This document shows positions 35,501-46,606 of a stretch of 64,000 bases of DNA, one piece after another. The notes beneath the pieces were generated by a model. That model ran no database searches. It had not been told where the DNA came from and saw nothing but the letters and a program-made list of their open reading frames with translations. Made by a program: the position numbers and the translations under genes. Source of the stretch: Pararge aegeria (lineage: Eukaryota; Arthropoda; Insecta; Lepidoptera; Nymphalidae); contig NC_053182.1 in the NCBI RefSeq assembly GCF_905163445.1, positions 8,866,001 through 8,930,000 on the forward strand, read 5' to 3'. The stretch's first letter is position 1. Each line of letters opens with the position of its first letter.

Positions 35501-38324
35501 TTGGCGCAAAGGCTCGTACAATGCAAAGAGTTAAGGAACAACACCCTGAATGGACTGAAGTTGAAATTCTTTCGAAACTCGTGGGATACTGTAATAGTGA
35601 GTACCATTCATCGCAGCATTAATAAACTTCCCTGTAGATACTAATTGCTCTAATCAAAGCCGATATTAGACGGGTTTTTTGAATTTAGAACTGTCTATTT
35701 ATAGTGGAAGGCGTCGATTTATAAACAGTGAACCATACAGTGAACGCATGTTGAACTGCAGAATATCATTGCACAGAATATATAATCCATAGACTATGCT
35801 AGATTATATCTTTGTTTTTTTGTAAGTAAGCGAAGAAATAGAGCTAGCGGACGACGCCAAATGGTGGGTCGCGTAATAGTGAATATGAGCTTGTTTGTAC
35901 TAGACTAATAAAAATTCTGCAGAGACGGTTTTGTTATCCGTGGCAGTATAGAATGATGAATGTAGGTACGAGTGAATGTACTACATAGCAGTGTATAGTC
36001 GGTATATTAAATATCTATGTAAATTCATTAAAATTAATAAATTAAATTATCATTTTTATATTTTGGATATAAAATTTTTTATAATATTTATTAGTTAATT
36101 TCACTAACAACTACTATTGCAGGACGAAGTTATGAAATAGAATTTTTTTTTTCTTTACTAACCACTCTAGTTTGTGCCTTTTCAAAGCTACTTGACACTG
36201 GCAAAGTACATCGTGCTGTTGTGGCACTAAGAAAAGCCATAAATCAAAAGAAGAAGAAGAGCTACATAGCGAAAGCTGTCAGTTAGCACACAAGTTACAT
36301 TTTATCTCGTTTAAAATTAAAATTCCCACATATACCTACTTAGATAAACGTGGGTAATAAGTAAATAAATCCACATGGATTGACTATAAGGCTGTAAGGC
36401 GGTAGAATTTCTTGTCCAAATTCTGAAGTCCACGAAGTTGCAAGCAGAAGCTAGTTATTAACAAATAATTATTATTTTCCAAAACAGAGCAAGCCCATTC
36501 GTCTGTTGAGCGCGCTGGACTTCTGGGTGGTGTAAGACTACGCAGTCTGAAGCCCGACAACAAACGTCGTCTACGAGGGGACACTCTCAAAGAGGCTATA
36601 GAAGAGGATGTTCGCAATGGACTTATACCTTTTTATGTGAGTATTAAGCTTAGTTTTTTTTTTTTTGGTACGCACTCAGTTATCCTCTGATATGGTGTCA
36701 GAGACCTTCTTTATGCGACTTTTGCTCTGAATAAGTGCCAGCTCACGATTGTCGTGATATGGTTATGCTACATAATACAAATATAGCATAATACTATTAT
36801 GTAGTATTAAACTAAGTTAAGTTATAGCAAAACTAAATATTTACTAATATTTTAGTCCCACGGGATTTGTAAAAAACAGTAAACAACGCGGAGGAAAGGC
36901 GTAAATAACACGGGCGACAACTAGTTCCATACTAACTTTTGCCATTTGTCTTATATTTACCTATATTTACAAACCATTGCTTAACAACGAATGCCCAATT
37001 TTTTTATATTGTTGGGTTTTGTTTCAGAATTGTAATCCCTATTTTTAGGATGTAACGGATTATTACATAAAATGCCATTTTATAATAATACCTACTGCTC
37101 ATTGATTATAATTGAAGTCGTTGCTACTGCTATAAACTATGGTACCCCGGCGTTACCAGTACTAAAATAAAGGGTTGTTGAATATTTATATAGATACCTT
37201 ATTGAAAATTTGTATTTCTTTAATCTAATTAACGTAGTTAAAGATGTTCCAGGAAATAATGTAGAAGTAAAATTTTAATGGAAAACTCGATTTTACAATA
37301 TTTAATTATTGAAACTGTGGCAATCCTATTCGTGATTACATAAGGCTCATTTACAAAGAGTCAACATCGAGTTATCTAGCGGAGTACTTAAAGTGCACAT
37401 GTAGAGTAAATTTGAAAATTTTTATACCTTCAACAACTACAGATAACGAGATCCTGGGTTCGATTCCTGGGTCTGGCAAAAACTGTGCTAAGTAAGGTGT
37501 TAGCAGAAGCGAGAGTTGAGCTCTGAATCCCTTTATCCAATTTGTGGAAGCTTGACAGTTGTAGGCTTGTGATGATTAAGTTTATACATATTAAGAAATT
37601 GTTTCAGGTCGTCGCGACTCTGGGAACCACTTCTTCATGCGCTTTCGACCTATTAGATGAGATCGGTGACGTTTGCCAAGAAAAAGACATTTGGTTACAC
37701 GTTGATGCCGCTTACGCTGGTTCAGCGTTCATTTGTCCAGAATACCGTTACCTGATGAAGGGCGTGGAGAAGGCTGACTCGTTCAACTTTAATCCACACA
37801 AATGGATGCTGGTTAATTTCGACTGTTCCGCTATGTGGCTGAAACAACCCAGATGGATAGTGGATGCTTTTAACGTTGACCCACTATACCTGAAACATGA
37901 TCAACAAGGATCCGCTCCTGATTACCGCCACTGGCAAATTCCCCTCGGCCGTCGTTTCCGCTCTCTTAAACTGTGGTTTGTCTTGAGGTTGTACGGCGTA
38001 GAGAATCTCCAAAAGCATATTCGCAAACAGATAGCCTTAGCTCACCTTTTCGAAAAACTCTGTCTCGATGATGAGCGATTTGAATTGTTCGAAGAAGTCA
38101 CTATGGGTCTAGTTTGCTATCGACTGAAAGGCAGCAATGACATTAACGAGGCTCTATTGAGGCGCATTAATGGCCGCGGTAAGATTCATCTTGTCCCATC
38201 GAAAGTCGACGATGTTTATTTCCTGAGATTGGCGATCTGTTCCCGTTTCTCCGAGGAGAGCGACATTCATGAGTCTTGGCAAGAAATTAAGGCTTCGGCT
38301 GATGAAATTCTTGCGGAAAAATAG
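32585..38324 (+). CDS. Ddc: Aromatic-L-amino-acid (dopa) decarboxylase
   Basis: PLP enzyme converting L-dopa to dopamine and 5-hydroxytryptophan to serotonin, needed for neurotransmission and for cuticle tanning and pigment. Five coding exons join in frame: 32585-32664, 33439-33673, 35347-35596, 36488-36636, 37608-38324, giving 476 aa. Key residues fall at human DDC numbering: Tyr79-Phe80 in HAYFPTANSYP, His192 in QAHSSVERAG (stacks on PLP; Asn here would mark the DHPAA synthase paralogue), HVDAAYAG, PLP lysine Lys303 in FNFNPHKW, and Tyr332 in the mobile catalytic loop VDPLYLKH. Thus a true decarboxylase rather than the alpha-methyldopa-hypersensitive paralogue. Start: ATG at 32585 has G at -3 and +4; an out-of-frame ATG at 32580 precedes it. 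AATAAA lies at 38567-38572, 243 nt past the stop. An upstream alternative coding exon cannot be excluded. Confidence 0.97.
33088..33358 (-). repeat. SINE A copy in a Ddc intron
   Basis: Minus-strand copy with 'gagaggaaacccgtccc' at the right tail end, 'ccaccacgctg'-type body sequence and a degraded tRNA-like head near 33340. Lies between the first two coding exons of Ddc, 80 bases from the second. Confidence 0.7.
34072..34195 (-). repeat. SINE A 3' fragment
   Basis: Only the tail part is present: 'tggcccagcgtggtggacta' (minus strand) and a 'gatgatgatg' end. Lies in the Ddc intron between the second and third coding exons. Confidence 0.7.
34925..35215. repeat. Two oppositely oriented fragments of repeat family G
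   Basis: The left part (about 34935-35100) is the reverse complement of the 16270-16400 region and of its end piece ('attggatagaagcaggcgtt'; 'tctacgcacgtttcgcttcg'; 'ctttacaatgaacaattgtt'). The right part (about 35130-35210) is in the same orientation as 16430-16505 ('cgcggagtatagcaaattaa'). It ends about 140 bases before Ddc coding exon 3. Confidence 0.6.
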
Positions 38325-40774
38325 ATGAATATACAAAATATAGAACAACAGATCATTTATGAATATCGATAATCGAATGTATTGTATAACTCATATATTA
38401 CCTTTACTAAAGGTGTATTATGTCCTATTAATGATTATATATTTAGACGCCAAAAGTTCTTGATAAAATGATATATCTTTATCGCTTTTGGAGTATTTCG
38501 AGAATGGAGTCATTAGGTACTATATATATAAATAATTCAAACGATGTGTTTGAATATGTAGGTACAAATAAATTTTCATTTTCTGTTAAAGTAATGGATA
38601 CTCGATTTACATTTTTAAAAACTTAAATGTTTATTGTTTATTCACATTCGAGATTGTATATTTTTATGTATTAAGCTTATATTTTTCAACTAATTTTTAT
38701 ACTTTATTCGCAAAGCTTTCACAAAAATTGTCTCGGTTGTGTACGCTATGTTTATATGAGGCTAAAGTAAATGGGTACCTAATGGTCTCTCTTAAATAAA
38801 TATAAAGTGATAACCGTGAAAAGTAAAGTAACGGTATAAAAACATGAAATTAAGTAATCTAAAAAAATACCAACCCTAACTAATGCATCTTATATTGACA
38901 TCGCAATAACATTATTGTGTATATGTATTGTGTGTGCGTATAAACGCGTGTTTGAATTATTATTATAATATATTCTAGATCTTAACCTTATTGCTTTTGC
39001 CACAGTAATCTGTGACCCTATTTGACCTGTTTGAATATTAGCACAGCTGACTAAATGGTTGATGCTGCATATTTTTATATGACAACTTTAATATAACACG
39101 CATTTCCCTAAAGGTGATCTCAGAAAAAAATGCGGAAGAATCTTTATTATGAATAAAGTATTCATTCTATATAATAAAGAACTTTTTTGTTATGATGCCG
39201 ATGGAAGATTAAGTAATAACTAATTTCAGCACGGCTTGCATGCGCAGGAGACAAATATATCCCCGGGAAAGAAAAATTTATCTTCTCTCACAGCTTCATC
39301 AACTCTCAGAAAACACGCGCATAAGTGGAAATAATATTATCCAAATAATATATGTGTAATAAAAAACGGGGGTTAACTTCTCCTATTCCATGTTCCCGTG
39401 GTTTAGCGGGTGGACACGTTCATTATATCCCTTGGGATATAATTTTCTGCCCATGCTAGCCCTGCAGGTATACTGCGGTTTACAGATGGGCTGATCGGCC
39501 CTACCAACTATCATCGTGAGTAATATTTACCGCTAATATTTATTTCTAGTAACTGGTCTTAACAACTACTTACTTTATATTTTATTTTTCACTTTCTTTT
39601 TATAGTAAATAATGTCAGGTAAACCTTACATACCTACTTCTTAAAAAGTTGAACTGTGTTGATTTAATTATTTATTGCCATGGTGTACCTAATACGATGA
39701 TATTAATAATTTTATTTATTAATACCTTTAAATATGTTTAAATAAATATATGAACGTGAGTTTTATGTTATTTTTCTATAACCTTGTACAATATAGGTAA
39801 CTACCAAGTTCAAATCAGTATCCCAACCAAAAATTGTTTGTGTCCTCATTGCACTAAGTTCTAATCGTTGCTTGAAGCTAAATTGGCAGTAGCATTTAAT
39901 CTGATTTAAAAAGGATTTAATGTTACTAGCACATTATTTATTACTTACGTCCGCGTCCTGCTATGGTTATCTAAGTTTTAAGACGTTAAAATGCTAATAA
40001 TTTTCTGAAAGACGAAAATAGTAAAATTATTTCTCCCCAGTACCTACCTACTAATTTTGAGCGTGGTCACGGCACATGAGAGTCCAAGCACCCTCCTCAT
40101 CCCGCGGGTGTTTTACAAGACGACTAGGGAAATATAGCAAGGATCTCAGTGATACTACTACCATTTTCGTAGTAGCATTGAGTCCGGTGCGATCTGCGAT
40201 CATCAAGCGATGAGCTGTTACAGGCTATTATTAATTTATGTAACTCGGGTGACATGATCCGCTCGTACAATTAGGAACAAGAATTAGGGATATAATGAGG
40301 ATACAATTGATTATGTAATTCCGAAGTTTTTTTTATTCCTCTGCAAGTTAGCCCTTGAATGCAATCTCACCTGCTAGTAAGTGATGAAGCAGACTAAGAT
40401 GGTAACGGGCTAACCAGTTAGGGGTATGGCTAGCCGAGCTGGTGTGTTAAGCCCATACCCCTACGTCGACACGCACCGGAATGGTGGTGGTAACTAGCCA
40501 CGGCATAAACTTTTTACTAAATAAATATAGGGTATCTCCTAAATACCCCATATTTATTACTACTAATGGCCACGTGAGTAATACACTTCTAAGAAAAAAG
40601 AATAATAAGTAAATCTCCTTGATCTATGGATTATATCTGTCTTGTAGACAATTTGTTCTTTCCTATTTACAATTTGTTATTTCCTATTTATTTAGTCCTG
40701 CAAAATTGGATAGTAAATTTATATTTTTGAAATAAATCGCATAAAATTTATGTTAATCAATGATGATTTTCTAG
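38325..40774. other. Spacer between Ddc and the amine oxidase gene
   Basis: Starts with the Ddc 3' UTR. No exon-like sequence is supported. A tRNA-like or SINE-like scrap lies near 39395-39490 and contains the palindrome 'ttatatcccttgggatataa'. A family D repeat lies at 40326-40512. The splice acceptor of the next gene is at 40775, so a noncoding first exon of that gene may lie somewhere in here. Confidence 0.5.
40326..40512 (+). repeat. Dispersed repeat family D
   Basis: Contains 'ctgcaagttagcccttgaat', 'caatctcacctgctagtaag' and 'ggtggtaactagccacggc', in the same order as the copy at 50638-50800. Common lepidopteran repeat; no coding capacity. Confidence 0.7.
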
Positions 40775-40780
40775 ATAAAG

Positions 40781-42623
40781 ATGAAATTATTACGCGTGAT
40801 GTATATGTGGCCAAGAAAATTAACTATTGCGTTAAAACAAAGTAATAACAGGAAACTGCAATTATTTGAACTATCAATAACACAAAAATGGTGTCGATAT
40901 ATGAGTCGAAGCCCTGTTTTGAGGGCATCAGAACCGGAACATTGTATTCTGGATTCATGCTGTATCAGTCCTACCTGCCAAGAGCCAAGAGTCATAATTG
41001 TCGGCGCTGGCATGGCGGGTCTTTCGGCTGCTCACCGTCTTACACAGTGTGGCATTCGAAATTTTGTTGTTCTGGAAGCTAAAGAAAGGTAAATTAAAGT
41101 TTAGTAATTTATAACTATTTATCTATTCTTCTTAGACTTCCTTGTGGCCGTAATTTCAGCGTCATACCGTGGTAATAGAATTAGGTAATTCATTTGTGGT
41201 CACGTTGTTGTCTGTGAAATATCTGGACTCCATTAAATATTCTCAATCTGTACATGTTTTACAGCGGCTCTGATGATTGTTTCCCACTTTATTCCGACCG
41301 ATCATTATTTTTTGTTACAGACCAGGTGGACGAATCCATTCTTGCTGGCTTGGAGATGCGGTGATTGAAATGGGTGCCGAATGGATTTATGGGGCTTGTT
41401 TACCAAATTCTGTATACACCTTAGCTTCTCAAGATAGACTTTTGCAAGCACCGGTACCTCGATTAGATTCATCAAGAGGTCTATTTTGCACAAGCGAAGG
41501 TCGAGCCATTGACCTTCCAGTAACTATAACAGCTTACCATACATTCAGACAAATAGAACAGCAAGCTGCTAATTTGTTTCGATTAGGTTGCGAAAGACTA
41601 CACGGTACGTTACTGAATTTTATAGGTTTACGTATTCAACAAGAACTGCACAACTTCCCTGAGGATCAAAGATACGATGCCGCTAGAGTAATGTTTGGAT
41701 TAAGTAACGTATTGAGAAATAAATGCGGAGATGACTTATCACTTATAAGCGCAGATCAATATGGAAGCTACATTGAATTGCCCGGTGGAAGTGTGCGCGT
41801 ACCTCTAGGTTATGTTGGAGTTATAGCGCCATTGCTACGGGGGTTACCGGATAACTGCATACGTTATAATAAGCCCGTAAATGTAATCCGTTGGGGTCAA
41901 GGGCAGACAGGCAGGGGTAGGGCTTTAGTAAAATGTTGTGATGGTGAAGAATTAACGGCAGATTATGTTATTGTTACCATCTCACTCGGATGTTTGAAAT
42001 GTCAAGCCGACAAACTTTTTGCTCCTCCACTGCCTATGTGCAAACTAGAAGCTATATGTAGTCTGGGATACGGTTTAAGCGACAAAGTATTTATGGAATA
42101 TGCGGAACCATACTGGGTATGTCACGAAGGCAATTTAAAATTTGCTTGGTCTGCTGAGGAACTTCAGTGTCGATGTGATTGGACTAGAGGAGTTTGTGCA
42201 GTTGATGAAATGCCAGGAAGTAAACATGTTTTGTGTGCAACAATATCAGGACAAGAAGCTGCACTGATGGAATCCATGCCAGAAAATGATGTTGCCGAAG
42301 GACTGACATGTTTATTGCGCAGATTTACTGGTAATCCTTGTCTACCATACCCTCAAATGTTACTAAGATCTCGATGGGCATCAGATCCCCACTTCTGTGG
42401 ATCTTATTCTTACATGGGTTGCTGCTCAAACGTAAGCCATCAGTGTGAACTCGGGACGCCGGTGCCTGGTCCGTGTGATGCTCAGCCTCCGATACTCTTA
42501 TTTGCTGGAGAGGCAACTGTCCCTGGACATTTTGGCACCGTCCATGCCGCAAGACTTAGCGGTGTTCGTGAATCAGAGCGCATAATTCAACTGACAAAAA
42601 AGTTCGACGGTCCTCCACGTTGA
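40781..42623 (+). CDS. Polyamine/spermine oxidase-like flavin amine oxidase
   Basis: FAD enzyme family that oxidises spermine or N1-acetylated polyamines, giving an aminoaldehyde and hydrogen peroxide. Two coding exons, 40781-41088 and 41321-42623, join in frame (AAAGAAAG|ACCAGG) to 536 aa, close to human SMOX (555). A splice acceptor 'tctag' at 40775 puts a 5' UTR intron just upstream of the chosen ATG. The FAD dinucleotide motif VIIVGAGMAGLSAAHRL is at 71-87, then RPGGRIHS, EMGAEWIYG at 119-127, and the C-terminal FAD-contact block LLFAGEATVPGHFGTVHAA. The family usually has His where Tyr126 stands (WIHG). The first 70 residues have no conserved features, and there is no clear signal peptide or terminal PTS1. 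AATAAA lies at 42713-42718, about 90 nt past the stop. The substrate cannot be set from sequence alone. Confidence 0.9.
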
Positions 42624-43356
42624 TCTATAGCTGGAAAAAATCATCGGCCATCCATGTTAATCTGTTTTTTTAAACATTTGTATATGTTTTTAAAATGTGA
42701 TTATGTTCTAATAATAAAAATATATATATTTTGTCCCCTTTTATTGAGTTTTATTACTAGCAGAGTATAATGCTTATTTTAGAATGATTTTAACTCAAGC
42801 TATTAATTGAAAGTAATAAGAATCATATAACTACTTAATTGCAATGATTATTTTTAATTGCATTCAAATGTAACAAACATTATATCTATCCATAAAATTG
42901 TATTCAAAATGACATTAAGTAGTGACTAGATTGTGGCAGTACTATGGTGTGGAATCCTAAAATAAAAAAAAATAAAACAGTGTTATATTTTTACTTTTTT
43001 ATTAAATAGATAAGAATACTGATATTATTAGATTCACAGGTAAGAGATTTTTAGTTTTAATATATTTTTAGCTTAAATATCTTAAAGCTATGTTTCAAAG
43101 CTAGGAATAGTGAGTATACTATACCCATGCTTTTATCATTAAATAAATAATATTTTTTTACATTCCTCATTGTGGAATATACTTTAATTTTAGTAAATGC
43201 AATTTATCATAAGAGTTAAAAATACTTAAATTAAAAGATAGACGGAAGATTATCGAAAATAGTCTAACCCTACCAATTTACTTATTCTAAAAGTGAATAG
43301 GAAATTAAATATTGTGCTGAAATTTAATCTCTGCTACAAAGGGTGCAGGTATAAAT
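42624..43356. other. Tail-to-tail spacer between amine oxidase and BTB genes
   Basis: Holds the two 3' UTRs of convergent genes: AATAAA (+) at 42713-42718 and a minus-strand AATAAA at 43003-42998, about 355 nt past the BTB gene stop. AT-rich; no other feature seen. Confidence 0.6.
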
Positions 43357-44682
43357 TTATATGCAAAACTTTAATGCTCTTAGGAAACTGCCACCATTCT
43401 GTGTCAAGTCTTCAAATTCGAATTTTATTTTACCATTTGTGTAACCACTGTCTCTGCTTTCTACTGCATACAAACAATAGCTATTTAGCTTTGGCCACAT
43501 TATGCTTATATCATACCATAAATTCTTTCTGAATAATAGAGGTTCAAAAAAATTCACATCAATATTAGAATCATATTCTATATCACTTTTAAAATTTAAG
43601 GTACTAATTATCTTATTACTAGATTCACATGTAACTGAAATAGTGAACTGTTCAAAGTAAACATTTGTTTTGCAGTGATTAAAGACTGATGCCACCCTTG
43701 ATTGAACATTCAATGAATTGATGAATGTTGATTTGTTGGCTTTCACCCTAGTGTGTACAATCGAATTAAACACTGGATCAATAACTATGGGTGACTGAGA
43801 TCTAATTGGCGCACGGTGGCAAAGACACCAATGCAGTTTTAATGCATTTCGTGGGATTGTCTTTGTGTCAAAAGTATTAATGACTCTATTGCATATTTTG
43901 CCAGCACTTTTAACCACTTGTTTCAAATCTTCAATTTCCTCGTTTATTAGCAAGTTGTACTGACATGCTTTGATTTCTTCAATATCAGCCATTGACAAAG
44001 TAGACAATCGTAGTTTTTTCAATAAGCCATATTTGATCAGAACATCTCGCCTATTTTGGAAATTAATCTCAAGATTACTTTGTTCGCAAAAGTGTGTGGT
44101 CCATTCAAACACTTCTTTGATGAGAATTTTTTCAGGGATATTCATTTCATTACAATTGAGAATTTTCTGTATGCATGTGAGAGTAATATATCTTTTGTTT
44201 TCTTTAAGTAGATAACTGGCATGTTGACAAAAAAGTTTCAATGCTGATGACACCAATTGATTATCCTGTATATAGTCAGGATAGTTTAACACTGATATAA
44301 CATTATCTATGTTCATGTTAGATTGTATATACGAAATACAGATTTCTGTTAAACATTCTAGCATATATTTCCTTGACGCATACAGCATCTCATAAGCTTC
44401 TTCAAGAGAATCAATATCCACTTTATCAGTGTAAATATAATTTAGTAATAGCTGGAAGATAGTGGGTTCAATGTCTGTTACTATAATGTCATCATTGGTA
44501 GATAATGGCCCATAGAACATTGCTTCAAAAACAGGACTGCTGACCCCAAGTATCAATTTATGTGCTTTAATTTTTTTTCCACAAACTGAAAAACTACAAT
44601 CGCTCCACTCGCAGGAAACTAATAGTTTATTAACGCGATGATATAAACTATTTTGTCCAAGTTCAATCACCTTGTAACCCAT
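43357..44682 (-). CDS. BTB/POZ-BACK domain protein (BTBD6-like)
   Basis: A 441-aa single coding exon. The N-terminal BTB domain spans about residues 20-125: WSDCSFSVCGKKIKAHKLIL, SPVFEAMFYGPL, then an acidic ITDIEP-type strand and LLNYIYTDKVDID. A BACK helical region follows at about 130-250 (SALKLFCQHA, FEWTTHFCEQ). The C-terminal third could be a PHR-like beta domain, as in BTBD3/BTBD6, which act as Cullin-3 substrate adaptors; that part is less certain. 'attttcag' lies immediately before the ATG at 44682, so an intron separates the coding exon from an upstream noncoding exon; a fair donor (AAAG|GTAAGA) is at 44913/44912. The gene points away from Ice1. The paralogue is uncertain. Confidence 0.85.
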   Translation of the reverse strand: MGYKVIELGQNSLYHRVNKLLVSCEWSDCSFSVCGKKIKAHKLILGVSSPVFEAMFYGPLSTNDDIIVTDIEPTIFQLLLNYIYTDKVDIDSLEEAYEMLYASRKYMLECLTEICISYIQSNMNIDNVISVLNYPDYIQDNQLVSSALKLFCQHASYLLKENKRYITLTCIQKILNCNEMNIPEKILIKEVFEWTTHFCEQSNLEINFQNRRDVLIKYGLLKKLRLSTLSMADIEEIKACQYNLLINEEIEDLKQVVKSAGKICNRVINTFDTKTIPRNALKLHWCLCHRAPIRSQSPIVIDPVFNSIVHTRVKANKSTFINSLNVQSRVASVFNHCKTNVYFEQFTISVTCESSNKIISTLNFKSDIEYDSNIDVNFFEPLLFRKNLWYDISIMWPKLNSYCLYAVESRDSGYTNGKIKFEFEDLTQNGGSFLRALKFCI

Positions 44683-46606
44683 CTGAAAATAATTTCAATA
44701 ACATGATTCACTAATTTACATGAGAAATGATTTGAAACACGCTAGACATAACGGTTTCCAAACGGTAACCAGTTTTGTTTTGAGTATTGTTATCAACCTT
44801 GAACTTGGGATATGACCAGGGACTCAAACAAGTCCTCCATATAACCAATCAACTAAATCTCACTCAAAATAATTTCAGATACATAATTTCTAAAATGCTT
44901 CCTGATTCTTACCTTTACACGATAAATTAGCACTTATCGAGCTCACTTGCGAATATTATAGGTCTGAATACTACTACATTAATTGAGTTAAACTTTATTA
45001 TAATAATACGCTGTGATTATATGTTCTAACTTTTAGCTGTGGTTGATAGTTCGAAATTCTTATTTTGTGCCTTTTATCGTAGGTGTTTAGGAGTTTGTAC
45101 TTTTTATTATAATTATTTTTAGCTGTGACTTACTATAGGTACTTTACAAATTAGAAGGTAAATAACACAAATGACAATAGTCAATAGTCAATACAAAGCA
45201 CCGCTAGGGTAGGTACTAGGTAGTGATGAGTGATAATATTATCTTTGCTACTAAGGATCGGCAAAAAGTATCGATACTTTCTTGTTTTGATACCAAATAT
45301 TTTTAAATCGATACTCTATTGGTTAGTGAGGTTAGTTATATAAAAGTGTCAGAATGTCAGTAGATCTTCTTTTTCTTCTTTTTTTGCTTTTAGGTGTGCC
45401 AAATCGGCACGTTGTACTTCGCCAATGTCACGTATACATGTCAGTAGATAGGTACGGGAATCTTTTACTTGATTTAGACAGACAATGACGAAAGTAAGAT
45501 TTTTTATCTTTCTGACGTCATAAAATATTCCAGGGAAACCCTAACCTACCCAACACAGAATAATCATAATTTTGTGGTCATTACTTATTATAATATATTA
45601 TTTAATAAGCTGCTGCTGGCAGTTTTCGCACGTAAGCGCTTCGCTTGTTGTGCCGTACAACAAGCGAAGCGCTTACGTGCGAAAACTGCCCAGAGAGAAG
45701 AAGAAGAAGCTTACGGCAATTAATAATTGACCAAATTTTAATTCATATTGAATTTATTTATTCAGTATAAATATGAATCATTTTTATTTATTTTGTTGCA
45801 TTTTCTATTTGTTAACTTTTAACTAATCAATTTGGTATATTCAGTACCAAATTAGTATGGCTTGTGACTGCCTATATGCTTAGTATAATAAAGTGTAAAG
45901 TATGTGTAAAGTCCATACCATAAGCCAATGCATTAAAGGTTAGCGTATATGGCGTCACAACACTTATACAAATTTGTTAAGTGATGGAAACGTTGGCCGA
46001 GTAGTTATGAATGGCCTGAATAATATATTTTTAAATTGATTACCAAATACAAAAATTTTAACTATATCTTGCGATACAAGTAATTATATTATTTGACCTT
46101 TAGATCATATTATTATAAATATTAATTATTTAAATTTAAAATACGTTTCTAACATGCCTAAGGAATAGGCCTAGTTAAAATAAATAAAAAACAGAACTTT
46201 TTTTTCTATATCAGATACTTTATCTCATGTTGTTTAAAATACTAACTTTTATGTTACGAAACGTTCAGTAAGAAAAACTTTTTACCATCAAAATAAGGAT
46301 ATAATATTTTCTAAAAACACCTAACGTACAGTCAGAGGAGAATAATTATAGGGTTGCCCGTAGATTGAGTAAGTATTATATTGTTTGTAGCAACGTGAGT
46401 TGGAGTGGTGGTAATACCGGTAATGGGCACAGATGATAACAATATTTAGTTAGTCTGTGAACAGTGAACTAAACTGAGTGTCAATGTCTGTGATGGCGCT
46501 CCGCCGGTTGCTATATTTTGGTTGTGAATTAAAATGTTCTTATTAAAATGACTAAAATGTGGTGCCTATAGCTGATACTGTATACTTGTATATATCTTGA
46601 CCAAAA
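44683..46606. other. Divergent promoter region between the BTB gene and Ice1
   Basis: About 1.9 kb separates the two head-to-head genes. It should hold both 5' UTRs and promoters. A candidate noncoding BTB exon ends at 44913. A perfect hairpin lies at 45618-45690. A TTC-rich repeat scrap lies at 45365-45440. I could not place transcription starts. Confidence 0.5.
45618..45690. other. Perfect 34-bp inverted repeat (hairpin)
   Basis: The left arm 45618-45651 begins 'ggcagttttcgcacg' and the right arm 45657-45690 is its exact reverse complement, ending 'cgtgcgaaaactgcc'. They are separated by only five bases (gccgt). The arms are richer in GC than the surrounding DNA. No target duplication is obvious. 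Confidence 0.9.
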
